Shown in pieces: positions 12,806 through 23,698 of a stretch of DNA of 64,000 bases (position 1 is the stretch's first letter; the number at the start of each line of letters is the position of its first letter). The notes beneath the pieces are model-generated. The model saw nothing but the letters and a program-made list of their open reading frames with translations. It was not told the DNA's origin and searched no databases. The position numbers and the translations under genes are program-made. Origin of the DNA: Pseudisothecium myosuroides (Eukaryota > Streptophyta > Bryopsida > Hypnales > Lembophyllaceae); contig OX637292.1 of assembly GCA_951799445.1 (NCBI GenBank), positions 18,231,296 to 18,295,295 of the forward strand, in the 5' to 3' direction.

Positions 12806-14003
12806 TTAGGATTTTAGTTTTGTAAATATTTGTTAGGATGGACCGGACCGGATTTGATCTGGTCGGTCTGGTTAGGATCGGGTTTTATCCGGTCTGACCG
12901 GCTTGGCAGGGACCGAAAGTTCCGCGCGGACTTTTGGGGCCCCTTTTTGTTGACTTTGAGTTTTAAAATGTATATAAGTCAGTCTCTACGAAGGGGACTG
13001 GGAGTCTTTTCTTCTGAGTTTCTTGCATTTTCTATTAGTTTCTTGTTGTACGTCTTTTCCGCGCGTGGCAGGGTTGTTTGGTGAGGAGTTAGGAAGATGC
13101 ATGCAGATTCTAGAGTGATTTCTCCCCTTGGTGTTATTGTTTACTCTTATGTGCAAGTGAGTGGGTATTCTAAGTGTTGGGAGTGGATTTCAGTTCCTCA
13201 GCACTTCTACAGTTCAGGATTCCGGGTGAGAAAACCGTTGTTAGGCTAGGCGGATAGGGAAGGATTCCTTAGTCGCGCTAGAGCTTCTGGGTAGAAAATC
13301 CGGTTGAGTGTCCGATCTCCTGTGAGGTCTCGCTGCCCTAGTTGGTAAACGGAAGAACTTTAGTTGATGTTGGAACGGACGGGTTCACTTGTAACCACCT
13401 AACTTCGCACGGAGGGAATTTGGTGTCAAGGTCGTTGTAGTATGAGAGGATCGTACGGGGGGTCTTTGTGTGACCTGCAAACCGGATTGCTATCCGGGTG
13501 GCTGTGAGAGATCAAACCGGATCCGAGCTAGTGTAGGAAGTAGCAGAATAGAGATGTGGGTCTTCAGCCACTATAAGTCACGGAAGGAGTGGCGGGCCTG
13601 CCACTTTCAAAAGCAAGCGGCAAACCCTCTGATGGTGAAACAGAGGCTAAACCAAACCGGAGTGGAGTGAGAGTATGTGTGAGCGGACCGGATCAGATTG
13701 GTCCAGAGGAGTTCCAGGATCGGAAGTTAGAAGATCCTGGGTTGTGGTAGTTTTACGGGACCGGATAGCTAGACAGACCGGAAGAGATAGAGAGAGGTCT
13801 GGTCGTAGTTTTTGGTGTTTTGGTGTTTCCGGTTTTAGATCTAGGACCGGAAAGTAGAAATTGGAGACTAACGGAGCTTAAGTTGGGAATAGAGCTAGAC
13901 ACTTCACAGAATCTCGTGGGTTCGATCTTTAGAGTCATTTTGTTATACTTTAGAGTGGTTTTTGGGAGTATAACAGGGAATTTACTTACTCTGTGCTGCG
14001 ACA

Positions 14004-14429
14004 GGTGCTGCCTACTATGCCTGCTTATCCAACAACACATATACGTCTTCCGTCCTCTGCTACAAACAGTCGCACGTGAAGCACAGAAAAGGTCACCTTT
14101 CATTGGAATCTCCATTTTCATGTACAAACAAAACTTCCAATTCATGCAAGATTTGACACCCACCAATTCATCGTCATGAATTCTGAGCACCAAGTTCATG
14201 AAGTCGATATAAACTACTCACCGCACTATACAAGTCCTACTGTTTCACTTTTTCTTCGACGACTTCGGCTTCTTCGGCTTCTAAATCTGCAGAAGTTTGG
14301 AGCAGAAACTTAATCACAGTTGAAGGATCCGTTTTTCATGTATTGCTAATTGCTTGAATGCCTTCCTACACATTGACGCTCATACAATTAAGCTCTGATG
14401 TGCAAATAAGAAGCGGAGGCAATGCATAT
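14004..14429. other. CACTA sequence resuming after the nested insertion
   Basis: It starts with the second GGTGC copy. A possible last exon of the minus-strand Transposase_24-like gene lies near 14280-14240: an acceptor CTTCTGCAG is followed by a Lys/Pro-rich frame that itself contains a TAG. Confidence 0.4.
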
Positions 14430-17400
14430 TCTCACCTTTGTGGCCACCGAAGCAACTTTCGGAGCAGCAATGGCTTTCACCGGATTTGCCTTTGTACTCT
14501 TTGGTTGTCCACCATTGCCGTGAGACTTGGTCGGATTTGATTTTGGTGCATTCCGTTTCGGACGCAAAGTCGATTCCCCACCCGCCTCATCCTCTTGCAA
14601 TGCTATCCATCAGCGAGACAACAAAGCAATGTTTTGAAAAAAGGAAGGCTAAAAGAACGGGCACAATTGGAGCAAGAACACAACAGCCGCTTCATTCTCC
14701 TGCAATGCTGTCCGTCAGCTAAACAAGAAGGCGAATTTTTCCCAAAGTTTTTAAAAATGCCAACAAAATAGAAGCAAAAACAGACCATCGACTTTCTTCA
14801 TACATGCTGCTTAATAGCTCAGTTCCATTGACGTAGTGAATGTGCAAACAACTAATGCAGAAGTATTGACGGTGTCATACTGTGCATTCGTGAACTTCCT
14901 GACGCAATCACGCATGAGAATTCAACTGTACCCTTACCTCGTTCACCAATGAACTAGACGGCACGTCCTTCAGCTTCTGTGTTGACGGGCCGGTCGCTCG
15001 AACTTGCGATGCTACTTCCGTTACGGCGTGATGCTCGACATCATCACTTTTCTCACTCAACAACACCGTGTCAGCGGACTTGGCGCCCTCCACTACGGTG
15101 GTCTCAGCGTCAGGATCTTGAAGTAGTCCTTCTAGAAAGGCCTCAACCTGAGGGTCGATGGCACCACCGTTGACGCGACTTGGGCCACCTTCGTGACGCT
15201 CCGTGTCCGCTCCCGCACCATGTACCTCCACCGCGGATGAGTCGAAAACGTCAACTGGTGAGTTTGGAGGAGCCCTCATCCCCGGCAAATGCGTCTCAGC
15301 CATGTCAGGAATGCTTGCGTTCAGGTTCGTTGTATTCACGGGCTGGGGAGTGTCATGAGGTGCAGGGGCCTGAGAAGTGAGAAGGGCCTTCAGCATTTCC
15401 TCCATGCGGTTGTGCGACTCTCCAATTTTGTCTTCGAGGCGTGACACACTACCTTTGATGTCAACAACCCGCCCACGCACATCCTCCATGTCCGCCCCCT
15501 TCCGGAGAGCGGCCTTTCTTTTCTCAAGCTACTGACAAGTATACTCTCTGGCTACCTCGTCAGTTATTTCAGTGGGATATGGCTTGCGATTGTGTTGCAG
15601 AGCCTGCACACAACAATGAAGACGTCATCTCTGAAATCGTGAAATGAAGTCAAACTCTGCAAACAGTCGGAACGAATGAGCACAAAGAAGACCCCGTGTG
15701 AGACATGCATGTTAATGACAATTGCAGCCCGGTACTCTAGTCTTCCCTAGCGGGGACTATCTTTTTCCCAGGGTTATACGACATTGGCCTGTACTGAAGC
15801 TGAGACGGCATTAATCAAGAAGTGAAAGCAAATAACATGGAAACATGGACAACATCGCATATGAACTCACCAACTTCACTATGGCATCTCTCTCGATTGC
15901 TTTGAGCTGAGCATTCCTGGAACCCTTTCCTTGTGAAATTGAGTGCATATGCTCAGACGTCACTTGGGATTCCTTAGTGTTTCTTCTCCTCACAAGTGTA
16001 TTCCACTGCTCTTGAGTGACGTCTGCAGGCTTCGGCTGTCCAGCATCTACCAACGTATTCAACCTCCACCGTGTGGTGATGAGAACTTTCGTGATTATGG
16101 GGCCAACCCATTTCTCGCTGAGCTTGAAAGACTGTCCGAGCATGTCCCACTCTGCAAGATCACATTGCCACGAAGGTCAGCCACAACAATAGTAGCGAAT
16201 AACACCATGCCATATGCTTTGGGCAAATCACTACATTACACTTTCAAGCTATGCGTTCACTTTGCTTCACCTTCAGTTGAAGCTTCACGAAAAATTACCG
16301 TCATAGACCTGCATTGGACATACAACGATCATGCATGCTTGTGCATGCTTCGAAATGACCATCATCAAGCACGGGCACTTCTGCTTCATTGTTCATGGCT
16401 ATCGTTTCCTGCATGTTTCAGTCACGGAGGACCGCAAATGTCCAAGACGCAAGTAAATCTCTAGGTGTACACATCGGACTCTACATGCAGTTTTATCATG
16501 AAGTTCAAGAGACGGTCAACATTGTGCAAACTCATTTTCATGAACTGGAAATGAGAAAGAACTAGATAAGCAAAAAGTGAAAACCTTTGTAAAGCCTCTT
16601 GAACAACTGCGACCTCAGTGCAAGCGGTTGTGATTCCTAGTTGGATGTCGGATCCAGGCTTTTCGCGTACTTCTTTACATCATCTGCCAAACACTCCTTC
16701 ATGTTGCCCCATGGTAAGCCGTTTATGTCCAGTGTGACAGGCTTCTTCATCACTCGCTCTCGCTGCTGATGACGTCCTCCTCCTGACTCCGACGGGCTGT
16801 CGCTTAGGAGACTGCCAGAGGAAGCGTCCTCCTCTCCAGCCGTTCCCTCTTCTCCACTGCAGAACAGAAGGCATAAAATCTCCATCAAAGGCTTTCCCCC
16901 AAGCAAAGACAATTTTGACCATGCAAACAAGCTTTTGTTGCCCATCCGTCACTACAGTGGACGACCACGACGACGAACCTCTCTATGCATAGTCTAAGAT
17001 ACCCACAGCAATCCACATCGAGAAGCACGGAACACATGTGGAAGACGATCATCATGGAAAAGGTGGATGACGTGACTTCAATCAAGCATGGCCAGCGTAC
17101 TTAATTTCAACAGACAAGGTTACAATTGACGTGGTTCACCTTGTTGCCAAGCCATGAACTACAGAAAAGCCTGTGGACATGAACATTACTCCGTTCTGTA
17201 GACTAACACCTTTTCCAACACAAATCAGACGCAAGTAGACAGAAACATGGAAACAGCACACTCAGGATCATTCCACAAGACTACACAGTCCGGATCATGA
17301 AGAATGGAACATGCTTATGACTTTGGTGAAGTCCAGGGACAACTGACTCGGCGGTACTTTGCAATACCATCACATGTTTCAGCCAACAAACGCAAAAATG

Positions 17401-17797
17401 GAACCACTGTGTTCTTAAAAGCACGGTCTGCGTCACAGCGGACAAGTGAAACGGTGAATCTCAACAGACCTCGGCATCATCATGAAAGCTCCTAGAGATC
17501 AACCCCGGAGACTCACCTCCAATCCTCGTCTTCGTTTGCCGAATCAAAGGGCGAGTAGTCCAAAGAATTCGCAGGCTGCACCACCTTTCTTCTCTTCAGT
17601 GGCGGTGTTCTCTGCGGACCTTTGCCTTTACCTTTCCAATTGCTGGTCGACGGGCGGTCTTGCATTTGCTTGCTACGACGCTCTGCTTCAGTCCGCTCCC
17701 GCATGTGCTCTGGACGACGGCCTTCTCGCCCCTGCTGAGGATGACCCCTGGAAGGCGAGCTCCTCCGCTGCACCTCCTTACCTTTTGAGGGAGACAT
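14430..17797 (-). pseudogene. Transposase_24-like CACTA-associated protein, nonsense-mutated
   Basis: Exons deduced from splice signals and phase are 17797-17517 (ATG MSPSKGKEV, basic), 16856-16585, 16151-15871, 15603-14938 and about 14605-14430. Exon 2 has TLDINGLPWGNMKECLADDV followed by LDPTSN. Exon 3 has TQEQWNTLVRRRNTKESQV then GKGSRNAQLK. This W..LV....E plus GS(K/R)N pattern is that of the plant transposase Transposase_24/Ptta family, which accompanies En/Spm elements and is thought to bind DNA. Exon 4 holds a short coiled coil (SVSRLEDKIGESHNRMEEML) and an acidic linker. In-frame TAGs at 16639-16637 (where Trp is expected) and 15531-15529 break the gene. Exon borders are inferences. 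Confidence 0.65.
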
Positions 17798-19226
17798 TTT
17801 CAAACACGTCATGCCATGGTTGGTCACGCCACAAACCTCCTTCTGTGCAAGACGACAACAAATCCGTCAGCAATTCGTCCTAAACCGAAGCAGTTTCATC
17901 AGACAGCATACTAAAGGTTCACGACAAAAAACAGCAAATCATGAGAACTTCACGGTCCTACAAACACAGTTTCTCATGGAAGTGAACAGATATTGCAAGG
18001 GCCGTGTTCAAACACAACGACGTGTATGAAGAATGCACAAAACTAGCTAAGTTCCCATGCAAAATTCTACCACACAGACTACGTAGACGCAGCTGCCAAC
18101 TCCAAGCTTGTTCCACTACGAGACGTCCCTAGAAACACGTGAGAATGCTGATCAAGTGGAACATGTCGGAATAGTTCTCAGCTTTCCTAAAATAGTCGTC
18201 CGAAAGCCCTACGACCATGGACAAAAAACCTAAGGGTGTGCTACCAACACTACTGAGCTCCCGTGCCCACGTCGCCACAAGCGGTTCGCCTTGGGAAGCG
18301 CAGAAGGCCCACCTCTCACAGACTTCCCTTAATGCTCACTTGCGTGACGTGACTCTGAACCTCAACAAAGCACCTCTGCAACGTGTTCGTCACTGACAGG
18401 ATGTACATTAGCCGCAGATGTACGTGGCAATGGCTGCCGACCTAGAACTGAAACCCTCGCCGTCAACTGCGTTGGCTTTGAAGGCAAATCTTCAGTGCGC
18501 GCCGGAAGCGTAACTCTTGCGCTGGGAAACCGCGGGCTTCACCTTCTCCCTGGGAACACTCTGTGACTAGCTGGCGCGTGAGGGACGGAGGACGCCGCTA
18601 CTGCCGCCATCTCCTTTACAAAGTTGCAGAACACAAAGAGTGCAGCATCACTAACTTCAGAATCCAGGGTACCGGCCTCCAACGGCTGTTTGGTAAATCT
18701 AATTTCCCTACTCTCACTGCGCACTGTGCACTTCTCTGTCATGTTTGCAAGCGTTGTAAATGCGGGGAAAATTGATCCCATCCGAACTAGGGTTCCATCG
18801 CCTTTCGTAAGAATGGAAGCGTCCATTCCATGAAGCGTAAGCCCTCTCCCAGGGCGGACACGTAATCCCCTCTTGACGTCACCACCTGTGACGACGGAAT
18901 TCTCCTTCTCTGTCCCGCGCGACGTTGCGGCGAGCATCCTGGGCAAAGTCGTGACTTCGGGGATACGGAAAACGGGAACTGACGCCGCGGTTTTTAGGAC
19001 ACCTGTGTCTCCGTCGTGGTCAGCGCTTGAACAAGACCCTCATGTCACGGTCGCTGTCTTCGTCGTCAGTCCAAGGGGACCGGACTGCTGTCCATGTCCT
19101 CTTCGTGCCCACAATGCTGGTCCTTGCACTGCTCAGTATTTCGTAGTAGAGGTCTCATCAAGAAATCTGTGGCTGGAAGTACGCACTGTCGTGACCGCCT
19201 CACGCTGGATCCCTAGGTGATTGCTC
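17798..19226. other. GC-richer CACTA interior, no recognisable gene
   Basis: Several overlapping frames of 70-135 codons occur on both strands, none with a domain I know. The upstream part may hold the promoter of the minus-strand Transposase_24-like gene. Confidence 0.4.
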
Positions 19227-19589
19227 ATGGAGGCTGAAGACAAAGATGTCCTGCTGCTGCACACTGAAGTTCATGAACCGGAATGGAGTGACGATTATCC
19301 CTTTGAAGATTACGATTTCCAGCATGCCCAGTACCTGGCGGACCTGGTTTTCCATCACATGGAACACGTGGAGTGGTACGTTCTCGGTTTCGTGGCAACT
19401 AAGAGCTTCATGCCAGATACAGTGGACAATGTTTTGAGCAACAATCTATACTGCATGTCCTGGTTCTACAATGGCGTGTTTCCGTTCGACAACTGGGAAG
19501 AAGAGTACGAGAACTGGCTGTGTCTGCAAGCTTTCAATCACTTGTCTAGTGCAGAGAGTGAAGTCCATGAATGTCTAAGTACCCCATAG
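19227..19589 (+). CDS. Small acidic, aromatic-rich ORF of unknown function
   Basis: An ATG frame of 120 codons, rich in Asp/Glu, Trp and Tyr (for example EWSDDYPFEDYDFQHAQYLA and FPFDNWEEEYENWLCLQAF). It has no signal peptide or membrane segment and I do not recognise a family. Its composition differs from the random frames around it, which is the only reason to list it. It could be an exon of a CACTA gene or a chance frame. Confidence 0.25.
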   Translation: MEAEDKDVLLLHTEVHEPEWSDDYPFEDYDFQHAQYLADLVFHHMEHVEWYVLGFVATKSFMPDTVDNVLSNNLYCMSWFYNGVFPFDNWEEEYENWLCLQAFNHLSSAESEVHECLSTP

Positions 19590-21004
19590 GTTTGTCTCCG
19601 TCACGTGATCACTTCATGGCCGTTTTGCACCCAAACACGGCGGACACCTTACACAGGAAGACAACTGTGGAAGAAAAGGTTTACAAACTGTGGCATTTAC
19701 GTTACTTGTGTAGTAAAAAAAGGTTTCTCTTGTTGTTGACGCCGTCCACAAGTACAGGCTTCTTGTTCCGGGCTTTCATTGTACGCATCGCTGCAAGCTT
19801 TCGTCCATTCTAGCCGTGGCTACCGGTGTGACTGTGAGTTATACTTGGACACTTGGAAGCTTTTAATGTATGTTGCTTCCCCTCTTTTCAGATTGGATCG
19901 ATCTGCAGGTTGTGCTACATTTCGAAAAACGTCAACTCTGGCGGCGTTGACAGCCCGACATGGCCAAAGTTGCACACAACTTCATTGACAGGAGGGTGTA
20001 CATCGTGTTTTAAAAGGTAGGTCGATTTTCCTTGCATACGGTCTGCAATGGTAGATGAAATTGTGGAATGGGGACTACTGAAACGAAGGAAAATGACGTG
20101 AAGAGTGATCATAAGAAGATTGAACAAAAGAGAATTATTGAACTGAACAAGAAAGGCATGTGCATTCGTGACATGAAGAAAACTGGAATACAGGTTTAAG
20201 AATTGAATCTGAAGTAGATTCAATTTCCATGATACTAGATTCAGTTGAGGAGGACTGAGTACTACAAGACTAAGAAGATGAAGAATAATGTGGAGACTAG
20301 TAATTTGCGAAGGTATCATTCCATATATTTTCTCAATTTCATGGTCCAATCGGATTCACTTAGAACACCATATTCATTAATTTGAGAGAATTCTCAGATT
20401 ATGAGAGTTTTGATAGCCCTTTTCAATACAATTATATGCTACAATTGCATACAATCATGGTGAAAAATATCATTCATTTGCAATGTAGAAGTCATTCACT
20501 CATAGTCAATAATCAAATCGTAACATTAATACTTAAAGTAAGAGCAACATAAACTAAGAAAAACAATTGGAGATTGATGATCCATATATTTATAGTAAGA
20601 TTGCCAAATATGACAAGCATTAGATTAGCTTTGGACTTCTAGAATGCCTATTTCATTGTAAATCTAATAATGTGATTCAATCTTGCATCCAAATGTCAAA
20701 TGATTGTATAGAATGTATTGTAATATATATAGGTATAATATATACCATATAATACATAACAGGTATAGCAGGTATATAACGTATTTATATAAGGGTATAA
20801 CATATACCGTATAATATATAACAGATAAATCATCTTACTTGATCCATGAAATCCCTATAGATACACATAGTTTCATGCATGAGATCTACTCCTTAGCTCT
20901 ACCATTGCTTTCCATATCTCAGGTCCTCGACTACATTCTTGAGGGCGTATTTGGTGGAGATGTTCCAGTTCTTGCATCTTCAAGGACCTCCTCTTCCATG
21001 CATC
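19590..21004. other. Transition from CACTA interior to AT-rich cargo
   Basis: Base composition shifts to AT-rich at about 20000-20100. A perfect small inverted repeat (AATTGAATCT, 5 nt, AGATTCAATT) lies near 20204-20228. At 20720-20825 a diverged tandem duplication of GTATA-rich DNA occurs. No insertion border with target duplication was found. Confidence 0.4.
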
Positions 21005-23150
21005 CTAAGGTCGACGAGTACAATGCATGAGTCGTTCATCATGTGACTTCGATGGACGATGACGTTGTACCAATTTTTTAGGAAGTAGACCAGGTTGAAC
21101 TTGTAATTCTAATTTCCTCGGATATTCAGCATTTGCTGAATTGATAGGTCGTGGAGGTATTGGAATGGACTTTGTGCCTATACAATCTTTTCTTTGGGAT
21201 CCACTCGATACCTATAAAACAAAGAAGACAATAAATTAAAAAGTTATAATTGCAATAATATGTGTTAAAGTAATCCAACACGTGCATAGAACACAATTGT
21301 AGCAAATGGATAAAAAATCAAATTCATTCATACCTTAGAAATTGTAGGAATGTGTCTGTTGTCAACATACAACTTTCTTTGTGGAACAATAACATCAACT
21401 GAACGTAGACAAGCTGAATGAGCTATTTTTTGAGATTTGAGTGGCGACGGGGAGCTCACTGGAAGCAATCGCTTTCTCCCGCTTGGTGGACTATCCACCA
21501 CACCATCATTGATGGGTCTTGTGGAGAAGTCCATAGTAGATAGTGCAGTAGCTGCCGAGACCATAATGTGACCCACACCGCTTTGAGATAATGCATATTG
21601 GCCGTATTCTAAAATGGAATCCACCGACGCATTACACTTGGAAACACTACCAGTATATGGTACGGAACAATCACGCAAATCCTGAAGAGTCACAAAAGTC
21701 AGTGTGATTACAAAGAATAAAGGGTGGACAATTGGAATACAAACAATAAAACAACTCGAAATGAATTAAACAATCATCCATTTTGCAAGACGACTATGAT
21801 AGAACTATAATGAATACACTTGTCTTTAATGAAACACCATAGCAATAGATAAAATGCACAAACGCAAGGAATATTGTTCAGTATTAGCGACGATTGGAAT
21901 GATCCTTAACTAGCATCTTAGACTCCTCTATGGCGTCTATAAGTTCATCGTATTCTCGCGTTTCCTGCTCCTCAACAAGCATCCGCCGTCCAATGTTGTC
22001 ATTCTTCCGAAAGGACAATAGTCCACGATCCTTGGTGCCATGCAAGCGTGTAATCCAAGGCAAAAGCTCATCCATCAAGAAAGTGTCTTTAAAACCATCT
22101 CCTTCCTTTGACCACGAATCCGAAAGCACAACGTTTTCAGGCTCGTTCAGAACATGCTTCTCAGGACTGTCGTCTACCATAATAGTACTGCCAATAGTAA
22201 ACTTTGACTTCTGTGCATCGAACAGTTTGTCTAGAGGTTTGAGGAACATGTCTTTGTCGGTTCCCTTCACTTTCAAAGTTGTGATGTTTCCTCGCGGACC
22301 CCTACACTTCAGATTGTCGCAAAACTCTTGCCCAAGGATACTCCATGGTGTCTCTAATCCTCTAAATAGGTACTCGCATATGAATTTTGTTGTAGAAGTC
22401 ATCATGGAACTCCAAACAGAAATGTATGCGACTGTGGCTAATTGTTGAAGGAATTCCTCGCAATGAGGTCGAACATATACAGCTTTTGAACCAATAGATA
22501 CTGGAAAAATGCTGGAATGTGGCTCCGAGAGATCATTGTAGACTGTGCCCTTAGGAAGATTTCTCTTTTCCTTAGATACACAAAGGATCCCATTCAGGTC
22601 TAGAATGACATTGAGCCACCTTCTTCTCGGCCTGGAAGCGAGCGGTTTTAGGATAGGCTCTTGTATTGCACCTATACGTATTTTTGAAAGATCGCTCCTC
22701 TGTTAAAATCAAAGCAGAGAAATACGCCAACAAGTGTTAGTAAACATTTGAACACAAAATAGAAACACAAATGAAGGGACTCAAACAGTAGAAGATCCAA
22801 GTCACAAGAACAAATATCTCAATAGATGCACATTAGAATAAAGAAAAGTTGACCACTTACAATTTCCTCAGACGTAGGACTTTGTAAGGATTCTTTAGTG
22901 CATGCATTATTTGCTGGAGGCGGTATATGAACCTCCATGAGAACATCATCTGGAATATTCACATCAACCTCCATATCCTCTTGCAATTGGACTCCTTGAA
23001 GTGACACTTCCAAATTAGGGTCGACTCTTCCACCAGAATTTGGATGGTTTGATCTTGGAACACATGAAGGGCTCTTTGGGAAGGACACATTTGAGGGATC
23101 AATGGTAGAAGGTGGAAGAGGTTGGGGCACTATGTCCTCATTAAGAGAAC
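21005..23150 (-). CDS. FCP1-like HAD-family phosphatase domain protein
   Basis: Deduced exons are 23150-22861 (acidic, Pro-rich; an upstream exon is still missing), 22699-21911 or to the stop at 21884, 21681-21334 and 21211-21005 (stop TAG). All joins are phase 0 with GT-AG borders; the GTTAAG donor at 21910 is the weakest. The second exon carries motif I as VILDLNGILC, then VYVRPHCEEFLQQL, YISVWSSM and IMVDDSPEKHVLNEPENVV. These match the FCP1/NIF (CTD-phosphatase-like) HAD fold. The second Asp of DxDx is Asn (DLNG), as in several plant relatives, so catalysis is uncertain. FCP1-type enzymes act on phosphoserine of RNA polymerase II tails or other nuclear proteins. The gene lies about 0.5 kb downstream of the ParB-methylase gene on the same strand, and no nonsense codon was seen. 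Confidence 0.7.
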
Positions 23151-23698
23151 CTGCGAATTAATACAAGTGGATAATGAGTAGTTTCCAAAACAAATGTAGA
23201 TTTACACTTCAAATCTTATGAAAATATATTATGTTCACAATCTAATGCACATAAGTGTGGAATCACATCAAAAATCACCAAACAAAAGTCGCACTTATAA
23301 TTTATGTACATGTAACTATGGATTTACATTTATAATGTAAATGAAAAAAATTCAATATTTATATTTTCATGCTCTTAAATAGTTAAGTATGAATTCACAA
23401 TTAAAATCTTGAAAAAAAAATGTAATATTTACAATTCTTTAAAGGTGAAACTGGATTATACATATAAAAGCAAGCGAAAAAAAGATGGAATACTTTTGCA
23501 ATTCTATACACATACATTTTGAAAATAACTAAAAATCCTGAAAAAACGATTGCAATATTTACAACTTCATATTTGTAAATGCAATCTTCAAAATTACATT
23601 CAACAATACAAAACAATCCTGTAAAAGGAAAAGAAACCATACTTAAAAAAACAAAAATAACGCAACTTCAAAAGATCCCAAATCATTACAGTGAGAGT
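23151..23698 (-). other. AT-rich gap between the phosphatase and ParB-methylase genes
   Basis: It probably holds the 3' end of the ParB-methylase transcript and an intron or first exon of the phosphatase gene. I could not identify that exon. Confidence 0.35.

Larger units (their letters stand above)
10520..14003 (+). mobile_element. Nested 3.5-kb insertion with gag-like frame, ends TG...CA
   Basis: The insertion begins TGTTGCAG and ends CTGCGACA, and is flanked by a perfect 5-bp duplication GGTGC (10515-10519 and 14004-14008). TG...CA ends with a 5-bp duplication are what retroviral-type integration leaves. However, I could not align the first and last parts as long terminal repeats, and no reverse transcriptase or integrase is present. 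It may be a non-autonomous or highly diverged LTR retrotransposon. TATA-like boxes lie at 10752-10759 and 12971-12978. The whole insert is dense in CCGGAT-like words, unlike the flanking CACTA sequence. Confidence 0.6.

Noticed and set aside
10520..14003. Calling 10520-11100 and 12806-14003 long terminal repeats
   Set aside because: No alignment was found between them and the TATA-like boxes sit at incompatible distances from the ends.
18539..18946. 135-codon minus-strand frame in the CACTA interior
   Set aside because: Overlaps frames of similar length on the other strand, with no domain or splice support.
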